NCBI GenBank assembly: GCA_020629435.1
Contig: JAHDDI010000009.1
Coordinates: forward strand, 1-34,260
Length of the DNA stretch: 34,260 nucleotides
Source of the DNA: Minisyncoccota bacterium
GTDB lineage: Bacteria > Patescibacteriota > Minisyncoccia > Phycocordibacterales > GCA-2747955
Reading direction: 5' to 3'
Shown: positions 17,217 to 24,313 of the stretch, in pieces
Position numbering within the stretch: position 1 is the stretch's first letter
How the letters are laid out: each line of letters starts with the position of its first letter
Program-made: the position numbers and the translations under genes
The notes under the pieces: model-generated
The model's database searches: none
What the model was told of the DNA's origin: nothing
Seen by the model: only the letters and a program-made list of their open reading frames with translations

Positions 17217-17978
17217 TTATGGTCGTAACCGATAGCCAGTTTTGAATATCCACAAAATGATTAATGTGTTTATTGTCGCAAATGCAGCTACCACTGTCAG
17301 GCAAAGTAGGGGGGAAACATCGGATATTCCATAAAACCCGTAACGCAGTCCGTTAATCATGTACACAAATGGATTAAATAAAGACACCGTTTGCCAAAAT
17401 GGAGGCAGTATGTCGATACTATAGAAAATTCCACCCAAGAACGACATTGGTGTAATAATAAAATTAGGAATCAGAGCTAACTGGTCAAATGATTTTGACC
17501 AAAGCCCCAAAACAAATCCAAACAATGCAAATGACAGTGTAACTAGCAATGCAAATCCAATACTAAATAGCGGATGTGCGATTGTAATATTTACAAAAGC
17601 CAAGGACACGAACATTATAATAATCGCAATAATTACTGCTCGTGTCGCTGCAGCCAAAACAAATCCAAGACAAATTTCCAAATATGACAACGGAGCAGAG
17701 AGCATTTCATAAATAGTTCCTGCCCATTTCGGGAAGAATATTCCAGATGATGCTGCTGACAGTGCATTAGTTGTCAGCGCCAACATGATCAGACCTGGGA
17801 CAATATACGCCCCATATGAAACACCTTCAATGTGAGAAATGGTGGTGCCTAATGCGGCCCCGAATACCACAAAGTAGAGTGAGGTGGAGATAACCGGCGC
17901 AAGTATAGTCTGTGACATAATACGCAACGTACGATTCATTTCTCGTTTATAAATGGTTAATAATCCAATATAATTCAT
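17217..17978 (-). CDS. ABC-2 type exporter permease
   Basis: Membrane subunit of an ABC exporter; 253 residues with six predicted helices. The ABC-2 signature is visible around FITPMSFLGGIFYSIDILPPF followed by FNPFVYMINGLRYGFYG, as in the YadH/NodJ group. The substrate cannot be told from sequence; relatives export drugs, polysaccharides or are of unknown use. The gene starts 11 bases after the ATPase gene and is translated from the same transcript. Stop is TAA. Confidence 0.88.
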   Translation of the reverse strand: MNYIGLLTIYKREMNRTLRIMSQTILAPVISTSLYFVVFGAALGTTISHIEGVSYGAYIVPGLIMLALTTNALSAASSGIFFPKWAGTIYEMLSAPLSYLEICLGFVLAAATRAVIIAIIIMFVSLAFVNITIAHPLFSIGFALLVTLSFALFGFVLGLWSKSFDQLALIPNFIITPMSFLGGIFYSIDILPPFWQTVSLFNPFVYMINGLRYGFYGISDVSPLLCLTVVAAFATINTLIILWIFKTGYRLRP

Positions 17979-17989
17979 AGTATTTATAA

Positions 17990-18715
17990 TTAGTATTTTT
18001 TAGTCAGTTCCACGTAAATGTCTTCTAATGATTTTCCTGGGTATTCAGCCATCAACTCCTCCTTTTTCTTCACAAAATGCAATACACCGTTTGCGATATA
18101 CCCAATACGGTCAGCGTATCGCTCTGCCTCTTCAAGATAGTGTGTAGTCAAAAATACAGTTGTTCCATCAGATTTTAATTGTTTAACCATATCCCACATA
18201 CTACGACGCAATTCAACATCAACACCTGCAGTTGGCTCATCCAAAAAAAGCAATTCTGGTTCATTCATAAGCGCCTTGGCAATGAGAACACGTCGTTTCA
18301 TACCTCCAGACAATTGTGCGGTTTTCGAATCTTTTTTCTCCCATAAACCAACACTCTTTAGCACCTTTTCTTCTAAATCATGATCAGTCTTTTTGCCAAA
18401 ATAGCCACGCGCTAGTCTGATTGTCTCTAGTACTGTAATAAACGGGTCAAGCATGATTTCTTGAGGCACCAACGACAGTTTTGACCGTGCAGAGCGATAA
18501 TCAGACCACGCATCATGACCACATACCGATATAGTCCCTGATGTTGGCTGAACAATACCGCATACAGAATTAATCAGCGTTGTTTTCCCAGCACCATTTG
18601 CACCTAAAAGGCAAAATATTTCTCCTGAACGAACCTGTAAATTGACGTCAGACAGGGCAGTGTGACCACCGTCGTATATTTTGTTTAAATTAGTAATTTC
18701 TAGCGAGTTTTTCAT
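17990..18715 (-). CDS. ABC exporter ATP-binding protein
   Basis: ATPase that powers the permease encoded just downstream. Walker A is GANGAGKTT (38-46), the Q-loop is VPQE (83-86), the signature is LSGGMKR (135-141), Walker B is LLFLDEP (155-161) and the switch His lies in TTHYLEEAE. It belongs to the CcmA/YadG type with 241 residues. I chose ATG 18715 over 18745 because the -10 box TACAAT ends 6 bases before it and the shorter protein starts directly at the first beta-strand. Stop is TAA. Confidence 0.93.
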   Translation of the reverse strand: MKNSLEITNLNKIYDGGHTALSDVNLQVRSGEIFCLLGANGAGKTTLINSVCGIVQPTSGTISVCGHDAWSDYRSARSKLSLVPQEIMLDPFITVLETIRLARGYFGKKTDHDLEEKVLKSVGLWEKKDSKTAQLSGGMKRRVLIAKALMNEPELLFLDEPTAGVDVELRRSMWDMVKQLKSDGTTVFLTTHYLEEAERYADRIGYIANGVLHFVKKKEELMAEYPGKSLEDIYVELTKKY

Positions 18716-18721
18716 TTTGCA

Positions 18722-18727
18722 ATTGTA
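18722..18727 (-). promoter_or_regulatory. -10 box for the ABC exporter operon, leaderless layout
   Basis: TACAAT on the - strand ends 6 bases before ATG 18715. Confidence 0.6.
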
Positions 18728-18821
18728 ACATACTACTTTTGGCACGAGTGATCACATCAGTAAAAAACAAGTTATCGTGATCTACCAATGTTTTGTCTTT
18801 TCTTATTATGTACATATACGC

Positions 18822-18840
18822 TATAATTTAACTAAAGGAG
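18822..18840 (+). promoter_or_regulatory. -10 box and Shine-Dalgarno of the 18847 gene
   Basis: TATAAT (18822-18827) is followed by AAAGGAG (18834-18840), 6 bases before ATG 18847. A proper ribosome binding site is exceptional here. The -35 region shows no good match. Confidence 0.7.
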
Positions 18841-18846
18841 ATTGGT

Positions 18847-19254
18847 ATGTCCAAAAAAAACCAAAATGAGAGCTATTCGATTGATACTCTGATTGATAAA
18901 TGTCTTGAATCAGAGAGAAACGCGCACGACGTTTACATAACGATTAATGACGAGTACTCCGAAACACATGATTATGTTGGGCTTGTGACCTTTGTCACTA
19001 GAACAAGAATCGGGGCTTGGTTTAAAGACCAGATAACAGGTGAGTGCATCTTTTTGTCTAACTTGATACACGATCACCAGGGTGGTGTTGACTGGAAAGT
19101 TATCACAAACGAGGCCGAAGCAGCCAATGCAATTGCTTGTGTTAAAGCTTGGCACAAGAAATGGCTTCCAGTCGATAGTGCATTATTCGAAAATGCAGCG
19201 GGGCTTGAAACACTGAGAATGTTCGACTCAGAATCGAGACGAAGACAAACGTAG
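18847..19254 (+). CDS. Hypothetical protein
   Basis: A 135-residue soluble protein that I do not recognise. Notable are an N-terminal helix with DTLIDKCLESERNAHDVY, a beta-rich centre (DYVGLVTFVTRTRIGAWFKD) and a Trp-containing helical end (VKAWHKKWLPVD). The central strands could be a small barrel domain, but no family is claimed. Unlike core genes it has a strong Shine-Dalgarno sequence and less AT-rich codon use. It converges on 19396-19752 with a hairpin cluster between them. Stop is TAG. Confidence 0.75.
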   Translation: MSKKNQNESYSIDTLIDKCLESERNAHDVYITINDEYSETHDYVGLVTFVTRTRIGAWFKDQITGECIFLSNLIHDHQGGVDWKVITNEAEAANAIACVKAWHKKWLPVDSALFENAAGLETLRMFDSESRRRQT

Positions 19255-19270
19255 GGGGCAGATAGGTCAC

Positions 19271-19379
19271 CCTATTTGCTTATTTGTTTATGTCGCACGA
19301 TATACATCTTGCGACATAATAACACATACAAATAGGCTAATTCTTCAACTAGCCCTTCTGGCGCCAAATTGCGCCAGAA
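19271..19379. other. Cluster of three hairpins between convergent orphan genes
   Basis: CCTATTTG (19271-19278) can pair with CAAATAGG (19329-19336) around an inner 9-bp hairpin TATGTCGCA/TGCGACATA (19289-19297 with 19310-19318). GGCTA/TAGCC follows (19335-19354), then a 9-bp hairpin TTCTGGCGC/GCGCCAGAA (19356-19364 with 19371-19379). No T-run follows, so these are not classical terminators, though they may stabilise 3' ends of both transcripts. Confidence 0.65.
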
Positions 19380-19395
19380 CTATCTATCTTAACAG

Positions 19396-19752
19396 TTATA
19401 GTCTGCATCCAATATCTTCAACGAAGACCATCGCCTCAGCAAGCGACATTTGAATAGTATTGCCTCTGCGTGTAACGATTGCATGTGGTAATCCTAATCC
19501 AACATACCTGTACCTGTTGCAGTCATCCTCCTCGACAAAGATGATCCGTGTTGGCTTGAGACCATTGAGACCTGAAATGGACTCTGGACTATGACACGTA
19601 TACGCGTCGCAGATGGCGTCTAGTCGACCAAATGTGCTTGTATCGATGACTTGCATCGATTCGATTCTGTCTTTTTCTGCTGTAAATTTTTCTTGGGCAT
19701 TTTCTACGCCGTTCCACAGCAGTGTCATTACTGAAAATAAAATCTTTAGCAT
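19396..19752 (-). CDS. Hypothetical protein, possibly exported
   Basis: A 118-residue protein with a hydrophobic N-terminus (about residues 2-15) that could be a signal peptide or an anchor. The rest is soluble, with cysteines in AICDAYTCH, DDCNRY and near the C-terminus (GCRL). I recognise no family. It has a GAGGAA Shine-Dalgarno sequence and a consensus-like promoter, unlike core genes. Stop is TAA. Confidence 0.68.
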   Translation of the reverse strand: MLKILFSVMTLLWNGVENAQEKFTAEKDRIESMQVIDTSTFGRLDAICDAYTCHSPESISGLNGLKPTRIIFVEEDDCNRYRYVGLGLPHAIVTRRGNTIQMSLAEAMVFVEDIGCRL

Positions 19753-19799
19753 TTCAATTCCTCGCTTTGGCTCTGTTACTTCCCTGCACTCTTAATAAA

Positions 19800-19828
19800 A
19801 CAATACGTTTTATTAATTAAAAAGTCAA
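19800..19828 (-). promoter_or_regulatory. Promoter of 19396-19752, -35 and -10
   Basis: TTGACT (19828-19823) and TATTGT (19805-19800) are 17 bases apart. The leader is about 40 bases and ends in GAGGAA 7 bases before the ATG. Confidence 0.7.
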
Positions 19829-19831
19829 GTT

Positions 19832-20197
19832 TTATTGTTCCACCTGAGGACTATTGTTTTGGATAAATTGCTCTGAACTAACGCTTGCGTTGCTCCAGTC
19901 AAAATTCTCTAGTGTTCTCCATGCAAATTCGATCATAGGACCTATAATATTCCATATAACAGCCCAATACTCTGCCAAGTAATTATTCCATATATCAGCA
20001 ATAAATTGTCCTAAAAAAGAGAAATTCGCCTCTGTTTGTGGATTTTCGACTGCTGCGCGAATATCAAAACCTAGAACCGATATAATAATGATTCCAATCA
20101 CAATCACTACGGCCATTTTTAAAAGACCTTGTTTATTCCCAGGATGATACTTATCAATTAGTTGTGCGCGTTTTTCAGGTGATATTAGAAGTTTCAT
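19832..20197 (-). CDS. Small single-helix membrane protein
   Basis: A 121-residue protein with a basic N-terminal 25 residues, one membrane helix (about 27-45) followed by SVLGFDIRAAVEN, then a Trp-rich amphipathic stretch (WNNYLAEYWAVIWNIIG) that may lie on the membrane, and a polar tail. It is not a family I can name. The upstream tiny gene has the same helix-then-SxxGxxxxxI arrangement, so both may be related. The upstream stop is 2 bases before this ATG, so they share a transcript. Stop is TAA. Confidence 0.72.
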   Translation of the reverse strand: MKLLISPEKRAQLIDKYHPGNKQGLLKMAVVIVIGIIIISVLGFDIRAAVENPQTEANFSFLGQFIADIWNNYLAEYWAVIWNIIGPMIEFAWRTLENFDWSNASVSSEQFIQNNSPQVEQ

Positions 20198-20199
20198 AT

Positions 20200-20358
20200 T
20201 TAGAATACAAAGAAATTAGTAATTAGTAGTGCAACATCATTAAACCAATCGAGTGCAATGATATCTTTGGCGGTTACACCAAATGCAGACAAAACTAGTA
20301 TCCACGCCGTAATAGTAAAAATAATTTTTATAAAACTACCATTTTTTTTTGATGACAT
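20200..20358 (-). CDS. Tiny membrane protein, 52 residues
   Basis: Reads MSSKKNGSFIKIIFTITAWI at its start, one membrane helix (about 9-28), then SAFGVTAKDIIALDWFNDVA and a second hydrophobic end. The frame is open from ATG 20358 to a TAA at 20202-20200, and the next gene starts 2 bases later. The leaderless promoter rule fits a TACGAT 6 bases upstream. Function unknown; the similar layout of the downstream gene suggests that they work together. Confidence 0.68.
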   Translation of the reverse strand: MSSKKNGSFIKIIFTITAWILVLSAFGVTAKDIIALDWFNDVALLITNFFVF

Positions 20359-20364
20359 ATTATA

Positions 20365-20370
20365 ATCGTA
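20365..20370 (-). promoter_or_regulatory. -10 box for the tiny membrane gene pair, leaderless layout
   Basis: TACGAT on the - strand is 6 bases from ATG 20358. A TATAAT touching the ATG (20364-20359) is a better sequence match but would start transcription inside the gene. Confidence 0.4.
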
Positions 20371-20410
20371 ACAGGATTAGTAAAATTGTAAACAAAAACT
20401 GTTGAAATTC

Positions 20411-21085
20411 CTAGGAATTGTCCCTGCGCCACTGTTCAATTTTTTTGTGATCACCTTGCAGCAATACTCTGGGTACACTATATGTTTTGCCTTTGTGTTT
20501 AATAACCTCTGGTCGAGTATAGTATTTCCCCGCGGCTATTCGCTGTTCTTCACGAGAGTCTGTATCCCCCAAGACACCAGGTAATTGTCTGGTTACACTG
20601 TCTATTACAACCATTGCTGGTAGCTCTCCACCGGTCAGTACATAATCCCCAATAGACAATGTTCGTCCTGGATACATTTCGTTAATACGACTATCAATTC
20701 CCTCGTACCGTCCACAAACTATAACCAAATCAGTGATTGCAGATTTTTTAAGTAACGACTCTTGTGCAATTTGTTTTGCAATTTCTGTAGTAAATTTTTC
20801 TGCTCTGGGAGCAAAGTGTACTACCCCATAATTTCGTTTTCTCCCTATTGCTGCTTTAATTGCAGCCATGACTGGTTCTGCGCGAACCACCATTCCAGGT
20901 CCACCTGCGTATGGTTTGTCGTCGACTCGTCGTGGTAATTTTCCGTATTTTGAGTCTTCTGTGTAATCCATGGGGTTGTAGCACTTTATCGAGATAATCT
21001 TGTTTTTTTGTGCCCGCCCTAAAATTGATTCATTAGTGTATGAATCAAGCATTTTTGGAAATAATGTGATGACGTGAAATTTCAT
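20411..21085 (-). CDS. trmD: tRNA (guanine-N1)-methyltransferase TrmD
   Basis: SPOUT methyltransferase that modifies G37 next to the anticodon and prevents frameshifting. MKFHVITLFPKML opens the protein; DDKPYAGGPGMV, the trefoil-knot motif CGRYEGIDSR (124-133), SIGDYVLTGGELPAM and TRPEVIKHKGK follow, all TrmD hallmarks. The 224 residues match the normal ~240. Its ATG lies 1 base after the stop of the upstream membrane protein gene. The usual operon partners rpsP, rimM and rplS are not here. Stop is TAG. Confidence 0.96.
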   Translation of the reverse strand: MKFHVITLFPKMLDSYTNESILGRAQKNKIISIKCYNPMDYTEDSKYGKLPRRVDDKPYAGGPGMVVRAEPVMAAIKAAIGRKRNYGVVHFAPRAEKFTTEIAKQIAQESLLKKSAITDLVIVCGRYEGIDSRINEMYPGRTLSIGDYVLTGGELPAMVVIDSVTRQLPGVLGDTDSREEQRIAAGKYYTRPEVIKHKGKTYSVPRVLLQGDHKKIEQWRRDNS

Positions 21086-21086
21086 A

Positions 21087-21482
21087 TTATATGCCGCAGC
21101 AATTAGAGGTTTGTTCTAAAACCGTGCTCCATATTACAGGCACAGCAACCGTGACAAAAAAATAATAAAGAATTGTTGTAAACACAATTGTCTGAATCAC
21201 TGTTAGGACAATTACTGTTTTATTTCTTATTATATCTGCATGCGAAGTAATCCCTTGATGGTAAAAAAACAATACTACCGAGACAGCTAAAATAACAAAC
21301 CCTACTACTAATAACTGCCACCAATAATCAACAAAAAAATACTGAATGCTAGTAAATCCAAAAAGAAAAAATAAGGGTGTGGTCGCACAACATCCTGCCG
21401 CAAACACAGACGGCATCAGTGACAATCCCAGAATTGTTTGTGCGTTTGTATTTTCTAACTGATTATTCTCCTTCTGGCTCAT
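21087..21482 (-). CDS. Membrane protein with two vicinal Cys pairs (MerT-like layout)
   Basis: A 131-residue protein with about four membrane helices. The first holds a CC pair in FAAGCCATTPLFFLFGF, and another CC ends the protein (SNCCGI). A CC pair in the first helix recalls mercuric transport protein MerT, and small MauE/MerT-like membrane proteins, so metal or thiol chemistry is plausible but unproven. It overlaps khpA by 20 bases and is followed by trmD after 1 base, so it is translated within that operon. Stop is TAA. Confidence 0.72.
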   Translation of the reverse strand: MSQKENNQLENTNAQTILGLSLMPSVFAAGCCATTPLFFLFGFTSIQYFFVDYWWQLLVVGFVILAVSVVLFFYHQGITSHADIIRNKTVIVLTVIQTIVFTTILYYFFVTVAVPVIWSTVLEQTSNCCGI

Positions 21483-21714
21483 TAACTTTTAGGTTTACCC
21501 GTGCATTGTGTTTCATTCCAACTACCCGCAACAATGTTCTGATTGATTTTGCCGTGTTCCCCATTTTCCCGATAATCTGCCCCATATCATCTGGATTGAC
21601 TGTCAGCGTTAGCAAAACTCCCATTTCGTCTACTTTGCGTTCAACGACAACATCGTCTGGGTTTTGCACCAGTTGCTTAACTATATATTCTAGAAATTCT
21701 TGATCGTGTTCCAT
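21463..21714 (-). CDS. khpA: KH domain RNA-binding protein KhpA
   Basis: Small RNA-binding protein of the KhpA/YlqC family that, with KhpB, affects cell division and RNA metabolism in Gram-positive bacteria. The type II KH fold and the GKMG loop (IIGKMGN, 47-53) are present, in 83 residues. Its usual place is between rpsP and rimM-trmD; here only trmD remains, with a membrane gene between. The C-terminal 20 bases overlap that gene. A TATAAT lies 9 bases upstream of ATG 21714. Stop is TAA. Confidence 0.92.
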   Translation of the reverse strand: MEHDQEFLEYIVKQLVQNPDDVVVERKVDEMGVLLTLTVNPDDMGQIIGKMGNTAKSIRTLLRVVGMKHNARVNLKVNEPEGE

Positions 21715-21764
21715 ATATTATTTATTATATTTTGATACTACCTGTCCGGACTATATTTCGCAAG

Positions 21765-22745
21765 CTACCCCCTAACTCGCTTATATACTTTTCTCAGAAC
21801 CGTATATACAAACCAAGCGAGTAGTGCATACACAATCAAGAGTGGTAACATCACAGCCATCGCTACAAGTTTATCTACAAGGCCTGTTAGTCCGACTAGT
21901 AAATTTTGGTACGACTGTCGAATATTATCCCATGGCGACCAAGACACACCTGCAATTTCATATTGTTGTTCTGATTCTAAATATACGTTTATTGTCGAAA
22001 GTTCGATTTGGTTTGAGAGAACGTTTAGCTGCCCTTCCAGTCGTTCTGCGTCTGATCGTGCCTGTTCAACATATCGGGTTACTTCTAATATATCGCTTAT
22101 CTTGGCTGCCTTTTTTAAGATTTGTCTGTATTGTGCTTCCTCAGCTAGTTTGTTTTCAAGACGTAACTGCAAGTCTGCATACTGTTCAGTTACATCAGAC
22201 GAATTTGTATTGTCGGACGTGACAACCAATGCGATTTCTCTTAATTGGGTCATACTTGCCTCATAATTGTTTGTTGGAATCCGTAAAACCATAGAGCCAT
22301 AACGCCCTCCCGGTTCAATTGCATATTCATTTCTGTTGTATGATTGCCCAAAACTATTTGACGCAACAAACCCCTTGTTGGAAAGTACAATATTTTCTAT
22401 CTGTGTCCGTGCCGCAGCAATATCTTTTACTACCAAATTCAAAGACCCATTTTTGATCAGCTGTCTTTCGGACTGTTCGTCATAAGGCGCTTCGTTTACC
22501 GATGGTGCTGGCAGATAACTCTCTGCCATGTCACTTTCAATGCGGGCGCTTTTGAACATCCCCATGTCCATAGATTCGTCATAACCCAGTGATTGTGTTG
22601 CAATCGTCGAGTTACCTGAATATGAATAGTTTTTATTTGTGTCTTTTGTAAATGCGTACAATCCAACTACTAATAATCCAATAATTAGAATTGGTGTGTA
22701 TTGTTTTGTCTGTTTTATTTTTCTAAAAATTCTTTCTTTATTCAT
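21765..22745 (-). CDS. DUF4349 membrane protein
   Basis: A 326-residue protein with a helix near the N-terminus (about 17-32), a long extracytoplasmic domain, and a C-terminal helix (about 288-315) followed by a basic tail. The DUF4349 region is marked by LIKNGSLNLVVKDIAAARTQIENIV, GSMVLRIPTNNYEASM and a coiled coil (about 205-250) with LSNQIELSTINVYLE. The function of the family is not known; it is a cell-surface or envelope protein by topology. It begins 2 bases after the SIMPL gene, so the two are probably cotranslated. Stop is TAG. Confidence 0.88.
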   Translation of the reverse strand: MNKERIFRKIKQTKQYTPILIIGLLVVGLYAFTKDTNKNYSYSGNSTIATQSLGYDESMDMGMFKSARIESDMAESYLPAPSVNEAPYDEQSERQLIKNGSLNLVVKDIAAARTQIENIVLSNKGFVASNSFGQSYNRNEYAIEPGGRYGSMVLRIPTNNYEASMTQLREIALVVTSDNTNSSDVTEQYADLQLRLENKLAEEAQYRQILKKAAKISDILEVTRYVEQARSDAERLEGQLNVLSNQIELSTINVYLESEQQYEIAGVSWSPWDNIRQSYQNLLVGLTGLVDKLVAMAVMLPLLIVYALLAWFVYTVLRKVYKRVRG

Positions 22746-22747
22746 AA

Positions 22748-23509
22748 TTATTTTGTGATCTTATAAGTAATAGATACTTGGGATTGTAATTTGTCTTCCC
22801 CTGTTGGAATTGATGCCTCGGCAACACCATATTCGGCATCTTCTGCAAATGACCGCGCGTACACGGGTCCGTAATAATTATTGCCGTTGTTTTCGTTAAA
22901 GCCCACAATAACATCTAATTCTACCCCTAAATCACGTGCTAATTTTTTTGCTTCTTGCTTGGCATCATCGATTGCTTCTGTTCGTAATTCTTCTCGGATT
23001 TCTTCATCCTCGTCTACAAAAAACCGTAATCCTGATACATTGTCTACTTCAAACGAAGCAATCTGCGTCATGATGGGTCCCACCTGGTCCAAGTCCCTGA
23101 TTGTCAGCTGCAATGATTGGTTAATCCGGTAGCCATCAAAAGTTCTTTGTCCGTCGTTTCGGTTATATACGTACTGTGGATTGACCGAATAATTTGTTGT
23201 TTTGATGTCCTTTTCTTCAATACCAAATCCAGACAACTGTTTTATCATTTCAGAAATACGAGAATTCACAGAATCTGTCGCGACAGATAAACTGTTGTTT
23301 TTTCTAGTCATGGAAAAAGTCACACTGGCTGTATCTGGCGCTACCAAACGTTCTGATTGTCCCGAAACAGTAATTGTGTTTTCTTGACTGTCGTCGCTCA
23401 ATTGAACATCGACTGTCGATTGAGATTTCATAATCAATACCAATGCAACCAGTGCAACCAGTGCAACCAGCGCCACAATAACTATGTGATTTTGTTTTAA
23501 ATTTTCCAT
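22748..23509 (-). CDS. SIMPL (DUF541) domain protein
   Basis: A 253-residue envelope protein with an N-terminal membrane helix followed by the SIMPL domain: NTITVSGQSERLVAPDTASVTF, the central GYRINQSLQLTIRDLDQVGPIM and the AIDDAKQEAKKLARDLGVELD helix. The domain is named from a mammalian signalling molecule; bacterial members act in the periplasm with undefined roles. I use ATG 23509 instead of 23578 because the 23 extra residues lack a match and cross the divergent promoter. The membrane helix is built from a tandem Val-Ala-Leu repeat. Stop is TAA. Confidence 0.87.
   Translation of the reverse strand: MENLKQNHIVIVALVALVALVALVLIMKSQSTVDVQLSDDSQENTITVSGQSERLVAPDTASVTFSMTRKNNSLSVATDSVNSRISEMIKQLSGFGIEEKDIKTTNYSVNPQYVYNRNDGQRTFDGYRINQSLQLTIRDLDQVGPIMTQIASFEVDNVSGLRFFVDEDEEIREELRTEAIDDAKQEAKKLARDLGVELDVIVGFNENNGNNYYGPVYARSFAEDAEYGVAEASIPTGEDKLQSQVSITYKITK
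23441..23474 (-). repeat. Tandem 9-base repeat in the SIMPL gene
   Basis: The unit CAACCAGTG (+ strand) is repeated about three and a half times, the last copy with a base change. It encodes VAL-VAL-VAL-VAL in the membrane helix. Confidence 0.8.
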
Positions 23510-23531
23510 GATTTTCTGTTTATTTCTAATG

Positions 23532-23544
23532 TATAATAATTGTA
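23532..23544. promoter_or_regulatory. Overlapping divergent -10 boxes
   Basis: TATAAT on + (23532-23537) and TACAAT on - (23544-23539) lie within 13 bases. They would give leaders of about 21-23 bases to the 23565 gene and the SIMPL gene. Only one can be used at a time by RNA polymerase. Confidence 0.4.
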
Positions 23545-23564
23545 TCACGAGCAAGAGTAAAAAT

Positions 23565-24281
23565 ATGAAAATAATCACACTAGTTACAAAACGTTCAGTC
23601 AGAGAGACTCTTAAGGAGCTGCGTTACAAAAAATACTATTCTTCGTCTGAATTTCATCCAGGTGACGTGATAGAAATTATTGATGGCAACAAAAAGTCAC
23701 CTGCCATTATTCTTAAATCAGAACCAGCATCAGCATACAAACAACAAATTCGTGACGGCAGTCTAGATATTTCAAAACCGAAATTTTCGAAAACAGGTGA
23801 ATTTGCGAATGGTGTGGTGGTTTGTAGTTTCTCAATGGACGATATTCGAAAATACCTAAAGGATCCTGCGTTGGCACACAAAACCGACAATAAAATTCTC
23901 AAGGATTTCTTTCCAAAAAAGAAACCAGTTCAAAACAAAGAACCCAAAAAAGTGTCTGCAACTAGTGACGGTACACTCTCTACCCTGTCTCTAGACCGAT
24001 ACAAACAAACAGACAAAACACATCACAGCGAATTACAGTTGTTTGTAGACGAAGTACGAAAATATTTCGGAGAACAAGCGCGCTTTGGTCAGGGTTCGTT
24101 TTCTTATTATCTAGGATTCTGCAAAAAAATTCCCATGACAGATTTATGGCAAATGTTTGGTGAAGCCAAACAATCCAGGAAAAACCACGAAGGACAAAAG
24201 AAATTGTTTTGGTGGAAAATTGGACAACATTTGCGTGGTCCAAAAGACGACACAGAAATTGACAACACAAAAAATAATTAG
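23565..24281 (+). CDS. Hypothetical protein
   Basis: A 238-residue basic soluble protein that I do not recognise. The N-terminal ~95 residues have beta-rich character (FHPGDVIEIIDGNKKSPAI). A Lys-rich linker (about 115-135: FFPKKKPVQNKEPKK) leads to a C-terminal helical part with LQLFVDEVRKYFGE and KLFWWKIGQHLRG. The two-part plan with a basic linker could fit nucleic acid binding; this is only a guess. ATG 23565 is chosen since upstream codons cross the divergent promoter. Stop is TAG. Confidence 0.7.
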   Translation: MKIITLVTKRSVRETLKELRYKKYYSSSEFHPGDVIEIIDGNKKSPAIILKSEPASAYKQQIRDGSLDISKPKFSKTGEFANGVVVCSFSMDDIRKYLKDPALAHKTDNKILKDFFPKKKPVQNKEPKKVSATSDGTLSTLSLDRYKQTDKTHHSELQLFVDEVRKYFGEQARFGQGSFSYYLGFCKKIPMTDLWQMFGEAKQSRKNHEGQKKLFWWKIGQHLRGPKDDTEIDNTKNN

Positions 24282-24287
24282 TATTGT
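24259..24287 (+). promoter_or_regulatory. Promoter of the 24314 gene, -35 and -10
   Basis: TTGACA (24259-24264) and TATTGT (24282-24287) are 17 bases apart, overlapping the end of the upstream gene. Its -10 is the same as that of the promoter at 19800-19828. Confidence 0.7.
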
Positions 24288-24313
24288 AATAAAAAATCTT
24301 TAGGAGAGTATAA

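Noticed and set aside
20406-20419. Perfect 14-base palindrome at the trmD stop
   Set aside because: No loop or T-run, so no terminator; could be a protein site but one AT-rich palindrome is likely by chance.
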